Assembly: GCF_000230555.1 (NCBI RefSeq)
Contig: NC_016078.1
Span: 2,790,001-2,854,000 of the forward strand
Direction of reading: 5' to 3'
DNA: 64,000 nucleotides
DNA from: Pelagibacterium halotolerans B2
Lineage (GTDB): Bacteria; Pseudomonadota; Alphaproteobacteria; Rhizobiales; Devosiaceae
The notes below the pieces were generated by a model. It ran no database searches. It was given only the letters and a program-made list of their open reading frames with translations, and was not told the DNA's origin. A program made the position numbers and the translations under genes. Each line of letters opens with the position of its first letter. Position 1 is the stretch's first letter. Positions 8,768 through 18,325 of this stretch are shown in pieces.

Positions 8768-10390
8768 ATGACCGCGCTTGCCGATTTCATCATCCTCAGC
8801 CATGGCTGGCGCAGAGCACTGCTATTGATTGGCGCAGGCGGAGTGACGGCATTGTCAACGCCGCCGCTATTCATTGTCCCAGCGCTGTTTGTCGGCCTTC
8901 CGGCACTTATCTGGGCGCTCGATGGAGCCGAGCGCCGCAAAGGTCTTTGCTGGCGCATTTTCGGGCCAGCGTTCGGCATCGGGTTTTGGTTCGGCCTGGG
9001 CTATTTCGCGGTAAGTCTCCACTGGCTCGGGTTCGCATTCTCCGTCGATGGCGGTTGGCTCTTAGCTCTCATGCCCTTCGCATTATTGGCGCTGTCGAGC
9101 GTTCTTGCTCTGTTTTGGGGACTGGGAACAGCTGCCGCTCACCTCTTTTGGTCCGAGGGGGTTGGGCGAGTACTTGCATTGGCTAGTTGTCTCGGACTCG
9201 CGGAGTTCGCTCGCGGACATCTCTTCACTGGCTTGCCGTTTGACCTACTCGGCTATGCGCTCACCCCCAACGTCGAGATGATGCAGGCGACTAGCCTTGT
9301 GGGTGTTTATGGTCTTACCTTCGCTGCTATATTCGTGGGAGCGACTCCGGCCCTGGTTTGGCCTCATACAGAACGTCGCCTCTTTAGACGGACTATCCCG
9401 CTTTTGGCGACGGCGGCATTACTGACATTGCAGTACGGGTGGGGATATCTGCGCGTTACCTCCACTCCGATCGACCAACGTCCAGATATGGTGGTGCGTA
9501 TTGTTCAGCCTGCTGTGCCGCAAGACCTCAAGTGGCAGGCTTCCGCTCGAGAAGAGATCGTGGCGGGGCTGCTCGCCCTTTCCACTGCTGGGTCGTCCGA
9601 GATCGGAGCATCAGGTCTCCAAGGCATAACACACCTCGTTTGGCCAGAGGCGGCGTTGCCATTCTTTCTTTTCGAGGAACCTGAGTATCTCGCACGGATC
9701 GCACGTGCTTTGCCAGACGGCTTGATATTGCTGACTGGCGCCCCTCGCCAACCATTTTCTATGGATTCGTCGGCGACCGGCAAACCCTACAATTCAGTGC
9801 TTGCCATTGATTCCAGCGGCGAGATGATTTCGAGCTACGACAAAACTCATCTGGTGCCCTTTGGCGAGTATTTGCCGTTTCAGGATCAACTCGCGCGGTT
9901 CGGATTCCGGCAGTTGGTGGCGGGTGACGACGGATGGGCCGCTGGTGAAGCACGTCGAATTATGAGTTTGCCAGGGACACCCTCAATCCTGCCCCTGATA
10001 TGCTATGAGGCGGCGTTTTCCGGAGGTTTAGGAACAGTGGTACGAGACGCCGAACTGCTTGTCGTGTTGACCAACGATGCCTGGTTCGATGGCTCCGTCG
10101 GGCTCGAGAAGCTTTTTCATCATGCGCGGATCCGGGCGGTCGAGGAAGGTCTTCCCATGATCCGTGCTGCAAATTCGGGAGTCTCGGCCGTCATAAATCC
10201 GCTAGGAGCAATCGAATCGAGGCTCGGCGGCCGTGAGATCGGTGCTATCGACGCATCGCCTACCTACCCATTGCCGGCAACCATGTTTGCTCGCTACGGG
10301 AATTTACCGTTTCTTGTGCTCTGCATATTGGGAATTTGCCTGGCCGCAGTCGGCTACCATCAGGAAAGGCGCAACCGCCGTAAACTGTGA
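8768..10390 (+). CDS. lnt: Apolipoprotein N-acyltransferase
   Basis: A 540-residue protein with an N-terminal block of about seven membrane helices, a C-terminal nitrilase-like domain and a last helix. The catalytic triad is visible: Glu294 (WPEAALPF), Lys359 (YDKTHLVPFGEYLP) and Cys412 (PLICYEAAFSG). Lnt adds the third acyl chain to lipoproteins at the inner membrane. Housekeeping lnt normally lies in a core chromosomal context, so this copy inside metal/redox cargo is probably an additional one. In enteric bacteria the same gene was named cutE for a copper-sensitivity phenotype. Confidence 0.92.
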   Translation: MTALADFIILSHGWRRALLLIGAGGVTALSTPPLFIVPALFVGLPALIWALDGAERRKGLCWRIFGPAFGIGFWFGLGYFAVSLHWLGFAFSVDGGWLLALMPFALLALSSVLALFWGLGTAAAHLFWSEGVGRVLALASCLGLAEFARGHLFTGLPFDLLGYALTPNVEMMQATSLVGVYGLTFAAIFVGATPALVWPHTERRLFRRTIPLLATAALLTLQYGWGYLRVTSTPIDQRPDMVVRIVQPAVPQDLKWQASAREEIVAGLLALSTAGSSEIGASGLQGITHLVWPEAALPFFLFEEPEYLARIARALPDGLILLTGAPRQPFSMDSSATGKPYNSVLAIDSSGEMISSYDKTHLVPFGEYLPFQDQLARFGFRQLVAGDDGWAAGEARRIMSLPGTPSILPLICYEAAFSGGLGTVVRDAELLVVLTNDAWFDGSVGLEKLFHHARIRAVEEGLPMIRAANSGVSAVINPLGAIESRLGGREIGAIDASPTYPLPATMFARYGNLPFLVLCILGICLAAVGYHQERRNRRKL

Positions 10391-10598
10391 TAAACAGGGG
10401 CAACCGTTTTCCTTATCTTCCGCTTTCACTTTCCCGACAGCAGCCAATATCGTCGGTGAACATGAAACAACCGGACCGCACGTGCGGCGCGCACGCCGTT
10501 CGATGACGTCAAAGGTCGCAATTTATCATGAGCGAGCAAGCATTTTCCTGAGGCCATGCGCTCATGTGGGTCAGAAATTCAACGTAGACCAGAGCCAA

Positions 10599-11219
10599 TC
10601 AGTAGCCGGCAGTAGCTGTTAAGTTGCCGCCGACGCCATCGAGAATATCTACCCACTGCCCAGCATTGGCCTGGCTCTGACGCTTGAGATAGGTGTAAGG
10701 CGTATCCGTCCACACCTTGATCAACGCTTCCTGGTTATCGAGGATCAGGTCGCCTCGATCCGTGCGGACCATAAGCACAGCATGACCGTCTCCATTGGGC
10801 TGGGTTGCCACGGCCACAAGCAGAGTAGAAGGCGGCCAGCCACGCTCAATCAGCGCAGCTCGCTTGCCAAGCGCGAAATCCTCGCAGTCGCCATAGCCGT
10901 TGACAGGATAGGTCCAGAACTCATCCACGCCATATAGGTCTCTGTCGCTGACTGGCATAATCGAAATATTGTAATGGTTGTTGACCTCCTGCAACTCTCG
11001 CCAGAATTCCTCTTCAAGCGCAACATTGCGCACGAGATCGGTAATTTGGCAGTCATGCGGACGGCGCTGGCAGTACTCGGCGTGACCGACCGGAATTGAA
11101 GTCAAGCTGCCTACGGAGGCGAAAGATGGATGAACCTCGTTCTCCATTGCGAGCCCTGCTGCTCCCCATGAAGTGATGAGGCTGACAAGCCCGAAAAGAA
11201 AGATGATTGCTTTTTTCAT
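10599..11219 (-). CDS. Bacterial transglutaminase-like cysteine proteinase (BTLCP family)
   Basis: A 206-residue secreted protein with a signal peptide and the catalytic set of the BTLCP family: Cys112 (GYGDCEDF), His146 (GHAVL) and Asp161 (LILDNQ). I place the start at ATG 11219, 9 bases after GGGGAG; ATGs at 11225 and 11246 are possible. Homologues such as LapG are periplasmic calcium-dependent proteases that cleave adhesins, while many alphaproteobacterial members are uncharacterised. Neither an LapD-type receptor nor an adhesin gene is nearby, so the target is unknown. Confidence 0.86.
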   Translation of the reverse strand: MKKAIIFLFGLVSLITSWGAAGLAMENEVHPSFASVGSLTSIPVGHAEYCQRRPHDCQITDLVRNVALEEEFWRELQEVNNHYNISIMPVSDRDLYGVDEFWTYPVNGYGDCEDFALGKRAALIERGWPPSTLLVAVATQPNGDGHAVLMVRTDRGDLILDNQEALIKVWTDTPYTYLKRQSQANAGQWVDILDGVGGNLTATAGY

Positions 11220-11549
11220 TATCATGATCTCCCCGACGGGGTTCACGATAGACGGCCCGAATTGCCTCGATAGAAAAACTACAAGATAGTTTTGAATCGA
11301 GTTTTATAATGCGGATTGTCAGTCTGTTAGGAATAATGAAGGCGTGAGGTTTAGTCAGAGGATTGGGTTTCTAGCAGGTCAGGTCGACCTTGGGCCGCCT
11401 GCTCTAGATTGGCTAACGCCTGGCTGTAAGGCCTCCGCCGGGAGGCAACCACGATCGAGGTTGGGTTCCAAACACGACTTTAGGACTGTGGCGGATCAGC
11501 AGCGCACCCTGCGAATGATGTAAAGCCTCCAGCATCCGGGATATGCACA
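11220..11549 (+). other. Divergent intergenic region between the BTLCP and ArsR genes
   Basis: About 330 bases with no credible coding frame. It must hold promoters for both flanking genes. AT-rich DNA at about 11,270-11,345 is the likely promoter zone. I see no dyad good enough to name as the ArsR operator. Confidence 0.5.
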
Positions 11550-11870
11550 TTGACTGACAACACTTCAGAGCTATCGAGAGCTCAACTGAACGCGTTGGCC
11601 GAGGCATTTCGGCTATTGGGCGAGCCCAACCGGCTCCGGATCATCATGTACTGCACAAGCGCACCTAAAGCTGTTGGGGATATTGCCGCCAAACTTGAAC
11701 TTTCGCAAACGCTGGTGAGCCATCACCTGCGCTTGCTGCGTGGCGCACGGCTACTGATTGGCAAGCGACAATCACAGCATGTTTATTACAGCATCCCCGA
11801 CCGCCATGTCAGCGATATGATCTCCAACATGGCGGCACATTTCAGGGAGACTTCAGCTCTGAATCGGTGA
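11550..11870 (+). CDS. ArsR/SmtB-family metal sensor with alpha-5 site
   Basis: A 106-residue winged-helix repressor with recognition helix region IAAKLELSQTLVSHHLRLL (about 45-63). The C-terminal helix carries Asp84, His86, His97 and Glu100, exactly the D-x-H-x10-H-x2-E spacing of the alpha-5 zinc site of SmtB and nearly that of CzrA. The ELCVC arsenic motif is absent, so Zn, Co or Ni sensing is expected. Translation seems to begin at TTG 11550, because the upstream ATG runs into a stop at once. It faces the end of the SCO/PCu(A)C operon; its target is not obvious. Confidence 0.85.
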   Translation: MTDNTSELSRAQLNALAEAFRLLGEPNRLRIIMYCTSAPKAVGDIAAKLELSQTLVSHHLRLLRGARLLIGKRQSQHVYYSIPDRHVSDMISNMAAHFRETSALNR

Positions 11871-11929
11871 CATAAGCTAAGTTGCTAACCGCTCCAAACC
11901 TTATGCCATCTTCAATGAGCAAAGCCCGA

Positions 11930-12574
11930 TCAATTGCCTAGCGCTTCGTGAACCTGTTCATCCAGCCGCTCGAAGTTGTATTCCGTCAAGGGCTGTCCAT
12001 TGATGAAGAATGTGGGAGTCTGCCCAATCTGAAGTTGCTCGATATCGGCGAGATCCTGATTGAGGAGAGCCACCATCGCGGGCGATCGCATGTCGATGCG
12101 CGCGCGTTCCACATCGAGCCCGACTTCCTCTGCGGCCGACCATGCCAGGTCCATGTTAGGGCTGCCGTGAGCCGCCCACTGGGGTTGAGCGGCAAAAATG
12201 GCTTCCATCACTGGAACATAGAGACCCTGCGCACGCGCGGCCTCTAAAATGCCGACAGCTTCTTCGGAACCGTCATGAAAGGGTGCATAGCGCACCACGA
12301 GCCTCACATCTTCTGGGCTCTCCTCGAGGATCGATTTGACCACCGGATAAAACGCCCGGCACGCCTCACAGGCAGGGTCAAGAAATTCGACGATCGTTAC
12401 GCGTGCGTCTTCCGGTCCGATAATCGGTGAATTTGGCCGGATCAGCACGGCAGCGTTTTCGTTCGCTATTGCCACGGCCTGCTCGGCCTGATTGGCGTTA
12501 TAGAGATAGGCACCGCCTGCAAGTACCGCGCCGGCGACAACCAATGTGCCAACAACCACTGTGCGTCTGTTCAT
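11930..12574 (-). CDS. DsbA-family thiol oxidoreductase, copy 2
   Basis: A 214-residue protein, the same length as copy 1 at 6580, with N-terminal anchor, active site CEAC (Cys69, Cys72) and the loop QTPTFFINGQPL. It is the last gene of a leftward run with SCO, PCu(A)C and the CHAC protein. Copy 1 is paired with DsbB; this copy is paired with copper chaperones, suggesting specialisation for keeping CuA-site or chaperone cysteines in the right redox state (inference). Confidence 0.9.
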   Translation of the reverse strand: MNRRTVVVGTLVVAGAVLAGGAYLYNANQAEQAVAIANENAAVLIRPNSPIIGPEDARVTIVEFLDPACEACRAFYPVVKSILEESPEDVRLVVRYAPFHDGSEEAVGILEAARAQGLYVPVMEAIFAAQPQWAAHGSPNMDLAWSAAEEVGLDVERARIDMRSPAMVALLNQDLADIEQLQIGQTPTFFINGQPLTEYNFERLDEQVHEALGN

Positions 12575-12643
12575 GTTTTCTCCTCGCGCAACACGGTTTT
12601 CATCGTGATTGCTGCGCTAGCTGTAAATAAAGTAGCGATAGGC

Positions 12644-13279
12644 TCATCCGGCGTCCGCAAGTCGCCTGACCTTGGCAATGGCCGTTTCCGAATTCTCTTC
12701 ATAGGAGATCGTGCCGAAGAAACGTCCACCGCTGTCGAGCATGAAGACCGAGGCGGTGTGGTCGACGTTGTAACCGCCCCCTTCAAGATCGGTCCTTTGC
12801 GTGAAGACGCCCCAGGCATCGATCATTTCCGCGATCTCTTCGGGCTCGCCGGTCAATCCGATGATCCTCTCCGAGAACCAACCCACATACTCGGCCATAA
12901 CCTCAACCGTATCCCGTTCAGGATCGGCGGTAACGAAGAAGGCCTGCATGTCGTTGGCGTCACCTCCTAGTTCGGTAAACCAATACTCGATGTCGGCGAG
13001 CGTGGTCGGGCAGACATCGGGGCAATGGGTGAAGCCAAAAAAGACCAGCGACGGCTTGCCCACGAAAATCGTATCATCAACATCCTCACCAGTGTGCGTG
13101 ACCAGTCGATAGTCGCCGGCGCCATACTGGCCATCCTGCGCTTCGGCCAGTCTTTGGGTGACCGAAGCGGGAGCAGGGGTAGACAGGGAACCGTACCATG
13201 TCCATCCTGCCCAAAGCGCGGCCACGCAAACCATGCCCCAGAGCACCAGCCTCACCGTCTTCAAGGTCGAGTGCGTCAT
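12644..13279 (-). CDS. SCO1/SenC-family copper chaperone
   Basis: A 211-residue thioredoxin-fold protein anchored by one N-terminal helix (about 10-30). Copper ligands are Cys86 and Cys90 in CPDVCP and His174 in NVDHTAS. SCO proteins metallate or reduce the CuA centre of cytochrome c oxidase. It begins 3 bases after the PCu(A)C stop, a normal partner that delivers copper to SCO or directly to CuA. No oxidase subunit gene is present in the window. Confidence 0.93.
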   Translation of the reverse strand: MTHSTLKTVRLVLWGMVCVAALWAGWTWYGSLSTPAPASVTQRLAEAQDGQYGAGDYRLVTHTGEDVDDTIFVGKPSLVFFGFTHCPDVCPTTLADIEYWFTELGGDANDMQAFFVTADPERDTVEVMAEYVGWFSERIIGLTGEPEEIAEMIDAWGVFTQRTDLEGGGYNVDHTASVFMLDSGGRFFGTISYEENSETAIAKVRRLADAG

Positions 13280-13282
13280 CCC

Positions 13283-13843
13283 TCAGTGCCCTTCATGGCT
13301 GGATCCATTTCTCCCCGCGCCGTCGTCGGGAGCTTCGCGGGCGGCGATGCCGGCAATGGGGACTTCGATCTCGATAGTTCCCGCATGCTCGAACTGCAAA
13401 GTCAGTGGAAATGCTTCGCCTTCAACCAGTGGCTGGTTGAGACCGACCAGCATGAGATGGAGCCCGCTCGGTTCGAATGTAACCGTTTCACCGGCGGGAA
13501 GAAGGACGCCGTCGGGCACCTCGCGCATTCGCATGACGTCGCCTTCAACAGTGGAAGAGTGAATCTGGACCTCCCCTGCAATCGATGTTGAGGCTCCGAT
13601 CAACCGATCGTCGGCGGGACCGGTATTGGTCAAGGAGAAATAGGCCCCACCGTTTGGCGCGCGCGGCAGAGTTGCCCGAGCGAAAAGCCCCTCCAGTTCA
13701 AACTCTTCAATCATAACGGCCGCATTGGCCTGGGCTTCCGTACCGGAGTGGCCAAGTTCCTGGGCCAGCTGAGCTGATACTGGTAGAGCGGATGTGAAAA
13801 GAAGCGCGCCCACAAGGGAAACGCGCAAAAGCGTATGGAACAT
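13283..13843 (-). CDS. PCu(A)C-type periplasmic copper chaperone
   Basis: A 186-residue secreted protein with signal peptide (about 1-24, PVSAQ) and a cupredoxin-like domain. The copper site appears as His95, Met106, His129 and Met131, the H-x10-M...H-x-M pattern of this family. It binds Cu(I) and loads it into the CuA site of oxidases together with SCO. An extra His-rich end (EGH) is present. Second gene of a four-gene leftward operon. Confidence 0.9.
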   Translation of the reverse strand: MFHTLLRVSLVGALLFTSALPVSAQLAQELGHSGTEAQANAAVMIEEFELEGLFARATLPRAPNGGAYFSLTNTGPADDRLIGASTSIAGEVQIHSSTVEGDVMRMREVPDGVLLPAGETVTFEPSGLHLMLVGLNQPLVEGEAFPLTLQFEHAGTIEIEVPIAGIAAREAPDDGAGRNGSSHEGH

Positions 13844-13889
13844 TCTGATGACTCCAGCAAAGGAAAGGTCTGAGTGACGTAAAGTGCGG

Positions 13890-14246
13890 TCAGTTCAGGG
13901 CTGGAGGCGCTCGTGGGTTGGGAAGCGAATAGGCCGCCTGACTGGCAGAGATGTCGATTTCATTTGAGCAGCCGACAGCTATGAAAGAGAGATAGGCCGG
14001 AACGACAACACTTGGAGGCGGTGGTAGCACAGCCAGATCGGGACGACAGGCGTGACAGGGTGTGTGGCTCGCGTCAGTTTTGTCATGGCCGCTGCCACAG
14101 ATGGAAAAATTGGCAACGGACCAGACGCCCCCCTCTTCCGCAAATGCCGGCAGTTGAGGTGACTGATATGCGAACGACAAGAAGAACAGCGCCAGAACGA
14201 CCAGCGCTTTCCCGACCTCCCCGCCGATGTCACGCGCAAGGCTCAT
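13890..14246 (-). CDS. DUF2946-like small membrane protein of copper clusters
   Basis: A 118-residue frame starting MSLARDIGGEVGKALVVLAL, with one or two hydrophobic segments and a CHACRPDLAVLPPPP motif near the middle, resembling DUF2946 proteins often found next to PCu(A)C and SCO genes. The frame stays open to 14,384 but the upstream part has no family character. GGAGG lies only 1 base before 14,246, so the start is uncertain. It would be the first gene of the PCu(A)C-SCO-DsbA operon. Confidence 0.52.
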   Translation of the reverse strand: MSLARDIGGEVGKALVVLALFFLSFAYQSPQLPAFAEEGGVWSVANFSICGSGHDKTDASHTPCHACRPDLAVLPPPPSVVVPAYLSFIAVGCSNEIDISASQAAYSLPNPRAPPALN

Positions 14247-14549
14247 GCCTCCGGCATCCTGATTTCCGATTACGGCTTTTACACAGTCACGAATTGAAAC
14301 CAATCCGGCGCATTGACACCGCTCACCACGCAAAAAGTGGCCCGCGAATATGATGGACCAACAGTCACTACGCGCGACGCCCAATGCCCCGAAACTATAC
14401 TTACCTCGGACACGATACTAGAGTGCGAGCGGCGCCACAAATTTTGGTGATGCGGCAAAAAGACCTCAAATTTCTGCTTGAACCTATAGCGGCTCTAGGA
14501 GGCAAGATGCTCGTGACGCGCCTTACTGGAGGTTTCTTGGATCGTATCA
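14247..14549. other. Divergent control region between copper-chaperone and ccm operons
   Basis: About 300 bases between a leftward and a rightward operon. It holds MerR-type promoter B on the plus strand (14,478-14,508). No convincing coding frame; the leftward operon promoter is not clear to me. Confidence 0.55.
14478..14508 (+). promoter_or_regulatory. MerR-type promoter B, upstream of the ccm operon
   Basis: Plus strand -35 TTGAAC (14,478-14,483), 19-bp spacer CTATAGCGGCTCTAGGAGG, -10-like CAAGAT (14,503-14,508). The dyad CCTATAG-CGG-CTCTAGG spans 14,483-14,499 and resembles CadR/PbrR operators. It lies 41 bases before the ccmG start. Confidence 0.66.
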
Positions 14550-15134
14550 ATGGCACCCACTTCGGAAATCTCGGGAGAGCACAATGCGGCAGGCTCGAGA
14601 CGCAGCAGGTCGCTGTATCTTTTTGTGCCGCTGGCGTTCGTGGCTGCTCTCGTCCTTGTGTTCGGCTGGGGCCTGACTCGTGATCCGGGTGCTCTGCCGT
14701 CACCTTTGATAGGGCAGTCCGTACCGGCCTTCACACTACCCCCTGTTGCAGGGCGGGAGTTGGGTCTGTCCAGCCAGGATTTGGTCGGAGAGATGAGCTT
14801 GGTAAATGTCTTTGCGTCTTGGTGTGTGCCCTGTCGTGAAGAGCATCCGTTGTTGATGCGGCTTAAAGAAGAGGGGCAGGTCACGGTGTACGGGATCAAC
14901 TACAAAGACAATCCATCCGCCGCTGACCAATGGCTCAACGCCTTGGGCGACCCCTTTACGAGAACCGGCGCTGACGTGGACGGCCGTGTTGCGATCGAAT
15001 GGGGCGTCTACGGCGTGCCAGAGACGTTCGTAGTCGATGCAGAGGGAACTATCGTCTACAAGCACATAGGGGTCCTGACCGACCAAGCTCTCCAGAACGA
15101 TATTTTGCCACTGTTTTCGCAGGTCACGCAATGA
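14550..15134 (+). CDS. ccmG: CcmG/DsbE thiol:disulfide oxidoreductase
   Basis: A 194-residue thioredoxin-like protein with one N-terminal anchor (about 22-40), active site WCVPC (Cys92, Cys95) and the GVPETF loop typical of CcmG. It reduces apocytochrome c or CcmH before haem attachment in the periplasm. First gene of a ccmG-ccmI-ccmF-ccmH run. CcdA, its electron donor, is encoded at 24,551. Confidence 0.92.
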   Translation: MAPTSEISGEHNAAGSRRSRSLYLFVPLAFVAALVLVFGWGLTRDPGALPSPLIGQSVPAFTLPPVAGRELGLSSQDLVGEMSLVNVFASWCVPCREEHPLLMRLKEEGQVTVYGINYKDNPSAADQWLNALGDPFTRTGADVDGRVAIEWGVYGVPETFVVDAEGTIVYKHIGVLTDQALQNDILPLFSQVTQ

Positions 15135-15159
15135 CCCGAAACCGTTCCGAGAGGCGTAC

Positions 15160-16242
15160 TTGAGCGCGAATTTGTTTTGGACATTTGCAGTTCTAGGTGT
15201 TCTCGGCAGCATCGCGGTGCTGGCTCGGAGCTTGAGAACGAACCCTGCATCGTCACCAAAAGGCGCGACGCTGGATGCGATGCGTGCCTTCTTCCGTGAC
15301 CAGCTTGACGGGATAGACCGCGATCACGAAACCGGAAGGATCTCGGCGGACGAAGCGACCGCAGCTCGCGCCGAACTCGCGCGCGAAGTGCTCCGCCAGG
15401 AAAGGGATCATGTTGGCAGTAAAAGTGTCCGAAGCGGCAAGCTGGCCATTTGGACAACCCTGCCGACCATCGCACTTGTTGCAGTAGGGATTTATGCCTG
15501 GGTTGGACGTGCCGATCTTCCAAATGCGCCTCTGGCCGGCCGCGAAACTCCTCAGACAGCGGCTATCGATATCGAGGCTGCAATTGCCACAGTCGAGGCC
15601 CGAATGGAGGAAACCCCTGACGATGTACGCGGCTGGTTGGTTTTGGCGCCTATTTATATGGAGCAGGGTCGATACGCGGAAGCGGCAAATGCCTGGCGCC
15701 GGATTCTGGCGCTCGAATCGCCGACGGCTGACCGACAAACCAATCTCGCTGAAGCGCTGATCCTCGTTGACGACGGAGCTTTCGGCGAAGAAACCCTAGC
15801 GCTCCTTGAAAGCGCAATGAGCACCGATCCGCTTCATGTCCGCTCGCGGTTTTATCTGGCGGGAGAGCTGACGCGTTCTGGCCAATATGACGAAGCCGTT
15901 GCCTTGTGGGAAGAGTTGCTGGCTATCGCAACCGGCGAAGAGGCCTGGGTCGAAACCGCGCGCTCGGGCCTGGCCGCAGCGCAAGCGGGAACGCGTGGCG
16001 AAGACATCGGGCAGGACAGCGAGACCATTGAGGCCGTGCGCGGCATGGTCGACGGGTTGGCTGCCCGGCTCGGTAGCACCGGGGGCAGCCCCGCCGAATG
16101 GATACAGTTGGTGCGCTCCCGCAATCAACTGGACGGCCCGGATGCGGCTAGATCGGATCTCGATCGTGGTCTGGCCGCTCTTTCAGGTGAGGATCGTCTG
16201 ACCCTCGAGGATTTTGGTCGGGATCTGGGATTGATGGAATAG
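15160..16242 (+). CDS. ccmI: Cytochrome c biogenesis protein CcmI (CycH)
   Basis: A 360-residue protein starting at TTG 15160, 4-6 bases after GAGAGG. An N-terminal CcmI helix is followed by a cytoplasmic segment containing FFRDQLDGIDRDHETGRIS, a second helix (about 90-110) and a TPR-containing periplasmic domain (about 140-290). CcmI is the apocytochrome c chaperone of the haem lyase. In many genomes ccmI comes first; here it follows ccmG. Confidence 0.9.
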   Translation: MSANLFWTFAVLGVLGSIAVLARSLRTNPASSPKGATLDAMRAFFRDQLDGIDRDHETGRISADEATAARAELAREVLRQERDHVGSKSVRSGKLAIWTTLPTIALVAVGIYAWVGRADLPNAPLAGRETPQTAAIDIEAAIATVEARMEETPDDVRGWLVLAPIYMEQGRYAEAANAWRRILALESPTADRQTNLAEALILVDDGAFGEETLALLESAMSTDPLHVRSRFYLAGELTRSGQYDEAVALWEELLAIATGEEAWVETARSGLAAAQAGTRGEDIGQDSETIEAVRGMVDGLAARLGSTGGSPAEWIQLVRSRNQLDGPDAARSDLDRGLAALSGEDRLTLEDFGRDLGLME

Positions 16243-16342
16243 AAATGGCAGTGATCTCCAAAGGGCAAGCCAGACGATCCCTGCCACCGTGCGGTGTTGC
16301 GTTTCGGTCATTGCCGAATATCGGTCAGGGGAGGAATGTGGA

Positions 16343-18325
16343 ATGACGATCGAGTTGGGCCATCTGGCGCTTATACTTGCCTTCGTGATTGCGGCCGCTC
16401 AGGCCGGAATCGGCTTTGCGTTCTGGCGCGCTAACGAAATGGCGCAACGCTTCGTGAAGCATGCAGCACTTCTGCAGTTCGGTCTCGTGGGGCTTTCCTT
16501 CGCCGCGCTCGTTCAAGCCTTCATGAGCGATGACTTCTCGTTGCGGCTGGCTGTACAGCACTCCAACTCCCTCCAACCGATGCTCTACAAATTCACCAGC
16601 ACATGGGGCAATCACGAGGGTTCCATGCTGCTGTTCGTCCTCACACTCACGCTGTTCGGCGCCGCAGTAGCTGCGTTCGGACGCAATCTTCCTAACGAGC
16701 TCAAAACCCTGGTTTTGGCAAACCAAGGGCTGATGGTCGCGGCTTTCTCCGCCTTTGTGATCTTCACATCGAATCCGTTCTGGCGGCTCGATCCCGCGCC
16801 GTTCGACGGAACCGAACTCAACCCGATCCTTCAAGATATCGGCCTCGCCATCCACCCCCCGCTGCTCTATCTGGGCTATGTCGGGTTCTCGATCTGCTTT
16901 TCCTTCGCAATCGCTGCACTGGTGTCGGGCCGGATCGATGCGGCGTGGGCGCGCTGGGTGCGGCCCTGGACACTGGCGAGCTGGGCGTTCCTCACCCTCG
17001 GGATCGCCATGGGGTCCTACTGGGCATACTATGAGCTGGGCTGGGGCGGCTGGTGGTTCTGGGATCCGGTGGAGAACGCCAGCTTCATGCCGTGGCTGGC
17101 GGGAACCGCGCTGCTGCATTCGGCGGTCGTCATGGAAAAGCGCAACGCGCTCAAGATCTGGACGATCTTTCTGGCCATCGTCACCTTCTCGCTATCGCTG
17201 CTCGGCACCTTCCTCGTGCGCTCGGGCATTCTCACCTCGGTTCATGCCTTCGCTTCCGATCCCACGCGCGGCACAGTCATTCTCGCGATGCTTGCCGCAT
17301 TGATCGGTGGGGCATTCACGCTTTTTGCCCTGCGCGCTTCCTCACTTCGTCACGGTGGCCTCTTTGCCCCAATCAGTCGGGAAGGCGCGCTGATCCTGAA
17401 CAATGTCTTCCTTGCTGCTGCAACGACAGGTGTTTTGGTCGGTACGCTCTATCCTCTTGTTCTAGAATCCTTTACGGGCGCCCGCATCACGGTTGGAGCA
17501 CCGTTTTTTGATCTGACCTTCGGCGCGCTCATGGTGCCGTTGCTGCTCCTGATCCCGTTCGGGCCGTTCCTTGCCTGGAAGCGCGGTGATCTGGTTGCGG
17601 TTGGGCAGCGGCTCATTGCGGCCATAGTGGTCACGCTGGTGCTGTCCCTTCTCGTCTTCGCCTTTCTGGGTTTCCCTGTAACACTCGCACCGATCGGTCT
17701 CGGAATTGGTATCTGGGTGATGGTCGGTGCGATTGCCGAAATTGCCGATCGCATCGCAGCCGGCCGGGTTACGCCAGCTCAGAGTTGGGCCCGTCTTAAG
17801 GGTCTGCCGCGTACGGCGTGGTCGACGGCAATCGCTCATTTCGGCGTCGGGGTTTCGGTCATCGGCATCGTCTGTGCCACGGCGTTCCAGACTGAAATCG
17901 TCACATCAATGCGTGCGGGCGAGACCATCGAGATTTCCGGATACTCGGTGACCTATCAGGGTGAAACCCAGGTAGGCGGGCCGAACTTCACCGCCGAACG
18001 CGGTTCTTTCGCTATCCGCTCGCCCTGGGATGGAGTGAGGGAGGTAACGTCGGAGCGACGGATCTATCCGGTCAGCGGCACGTCAACCACCGAGGCAGGA
18101 ATCCGCACATATGGGTTGAGCCAAATGTACGTTCAATTCGGAGAACGTTTCGGTACTGATGGCCGGGTCGTGCGTCTTTGGCACAAGCCGTTTGTGCTTT
18201 TGATCTGGCTGGGCACGCTTTTCATGGCAAGCGCGGGTTTCCTCTCGCTTACAGACCGAAGGCTGCGCATCGGAGCGCCCACAGTGGCCAGGAACAGGAC
18301 TAAGCCGGTAGAGGCGCGCCCATGA
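16343..18325 (+). CDS. ccmF: Haem lyase subunit CcmF
   Basis: A 660-residue membrane protein with about 14-15 helices and the diagnostic tryptophan-rich [16 protein letters not shown] motif that binds haem. The start at 16,343 follows GGGGAGG; the frame is open upstream to 16,289 but the CcmF homology begins [11 protein letters not shown]. CcmF with CcmH and CcmI attaches haem to CXXCH motifs. The stop overlaps the ccmH start by 4 bases. Confidence 0.95.
   Translation: MTIELGHLALILAFVIAAAQAGIGFAFWRANEMAQRFVKHAALLQFGLVGLSFAALVQAFMSDDFSLRLAVQHSNSLQPMLYKFTSTWGNHEGSMLLFVLTLTLFGAAVAAFGRNLPNELKTLVLANQGLMVAAFSAFVIFTSNPFWRLDPAPFDGTELNPILQDIGLAIHPPLLYLGYVGFSICFSFAIAALVSGRIDAAWARWVRPWTLASWAFLTLGIAMGSYWAYYELGWGGWWFWDPVENASFMPWLAGTALLHSAVVMEKRNALKIWTIFLAIVTFSLSLLGTFLVRSGILTSVHAFASDPTRGTVILAMLAALIGGAFTLFALRASSLRHGGLFAPISREGALILNNVFLAAATTGVLVGTLYPLVLESFTGARITVGAPFFDLTFGALMVPLLLLIPFGPFLAWKRGDLVAVGQRLIAAIVVTLVLSLLVFAFLGFPVTLAPIGLGIGIWVMVGAIAEIADRIAAGRVTPAQSWARLKGLPRTAWSTAIAHFGVGVSVIGIVCATAFQTEIVTSMRAGETIEISGYSVTYQGETQVGGPNFTAERGSFAIRSPWDGVREVTSERRIYPVSGTSTTEAGIRTYGLSQMYVQFGERFGTDGRVVRLWHKPFVLLIWLGTLFMASAGFLSLTDRRLRIGAPTVARNRTKPVEARP

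Noticed and set aside
16325..17119. 264-residue minus-strand frame inside ccmF
   Set aside because: Shadow of the ccmF membrane protein; no family features.
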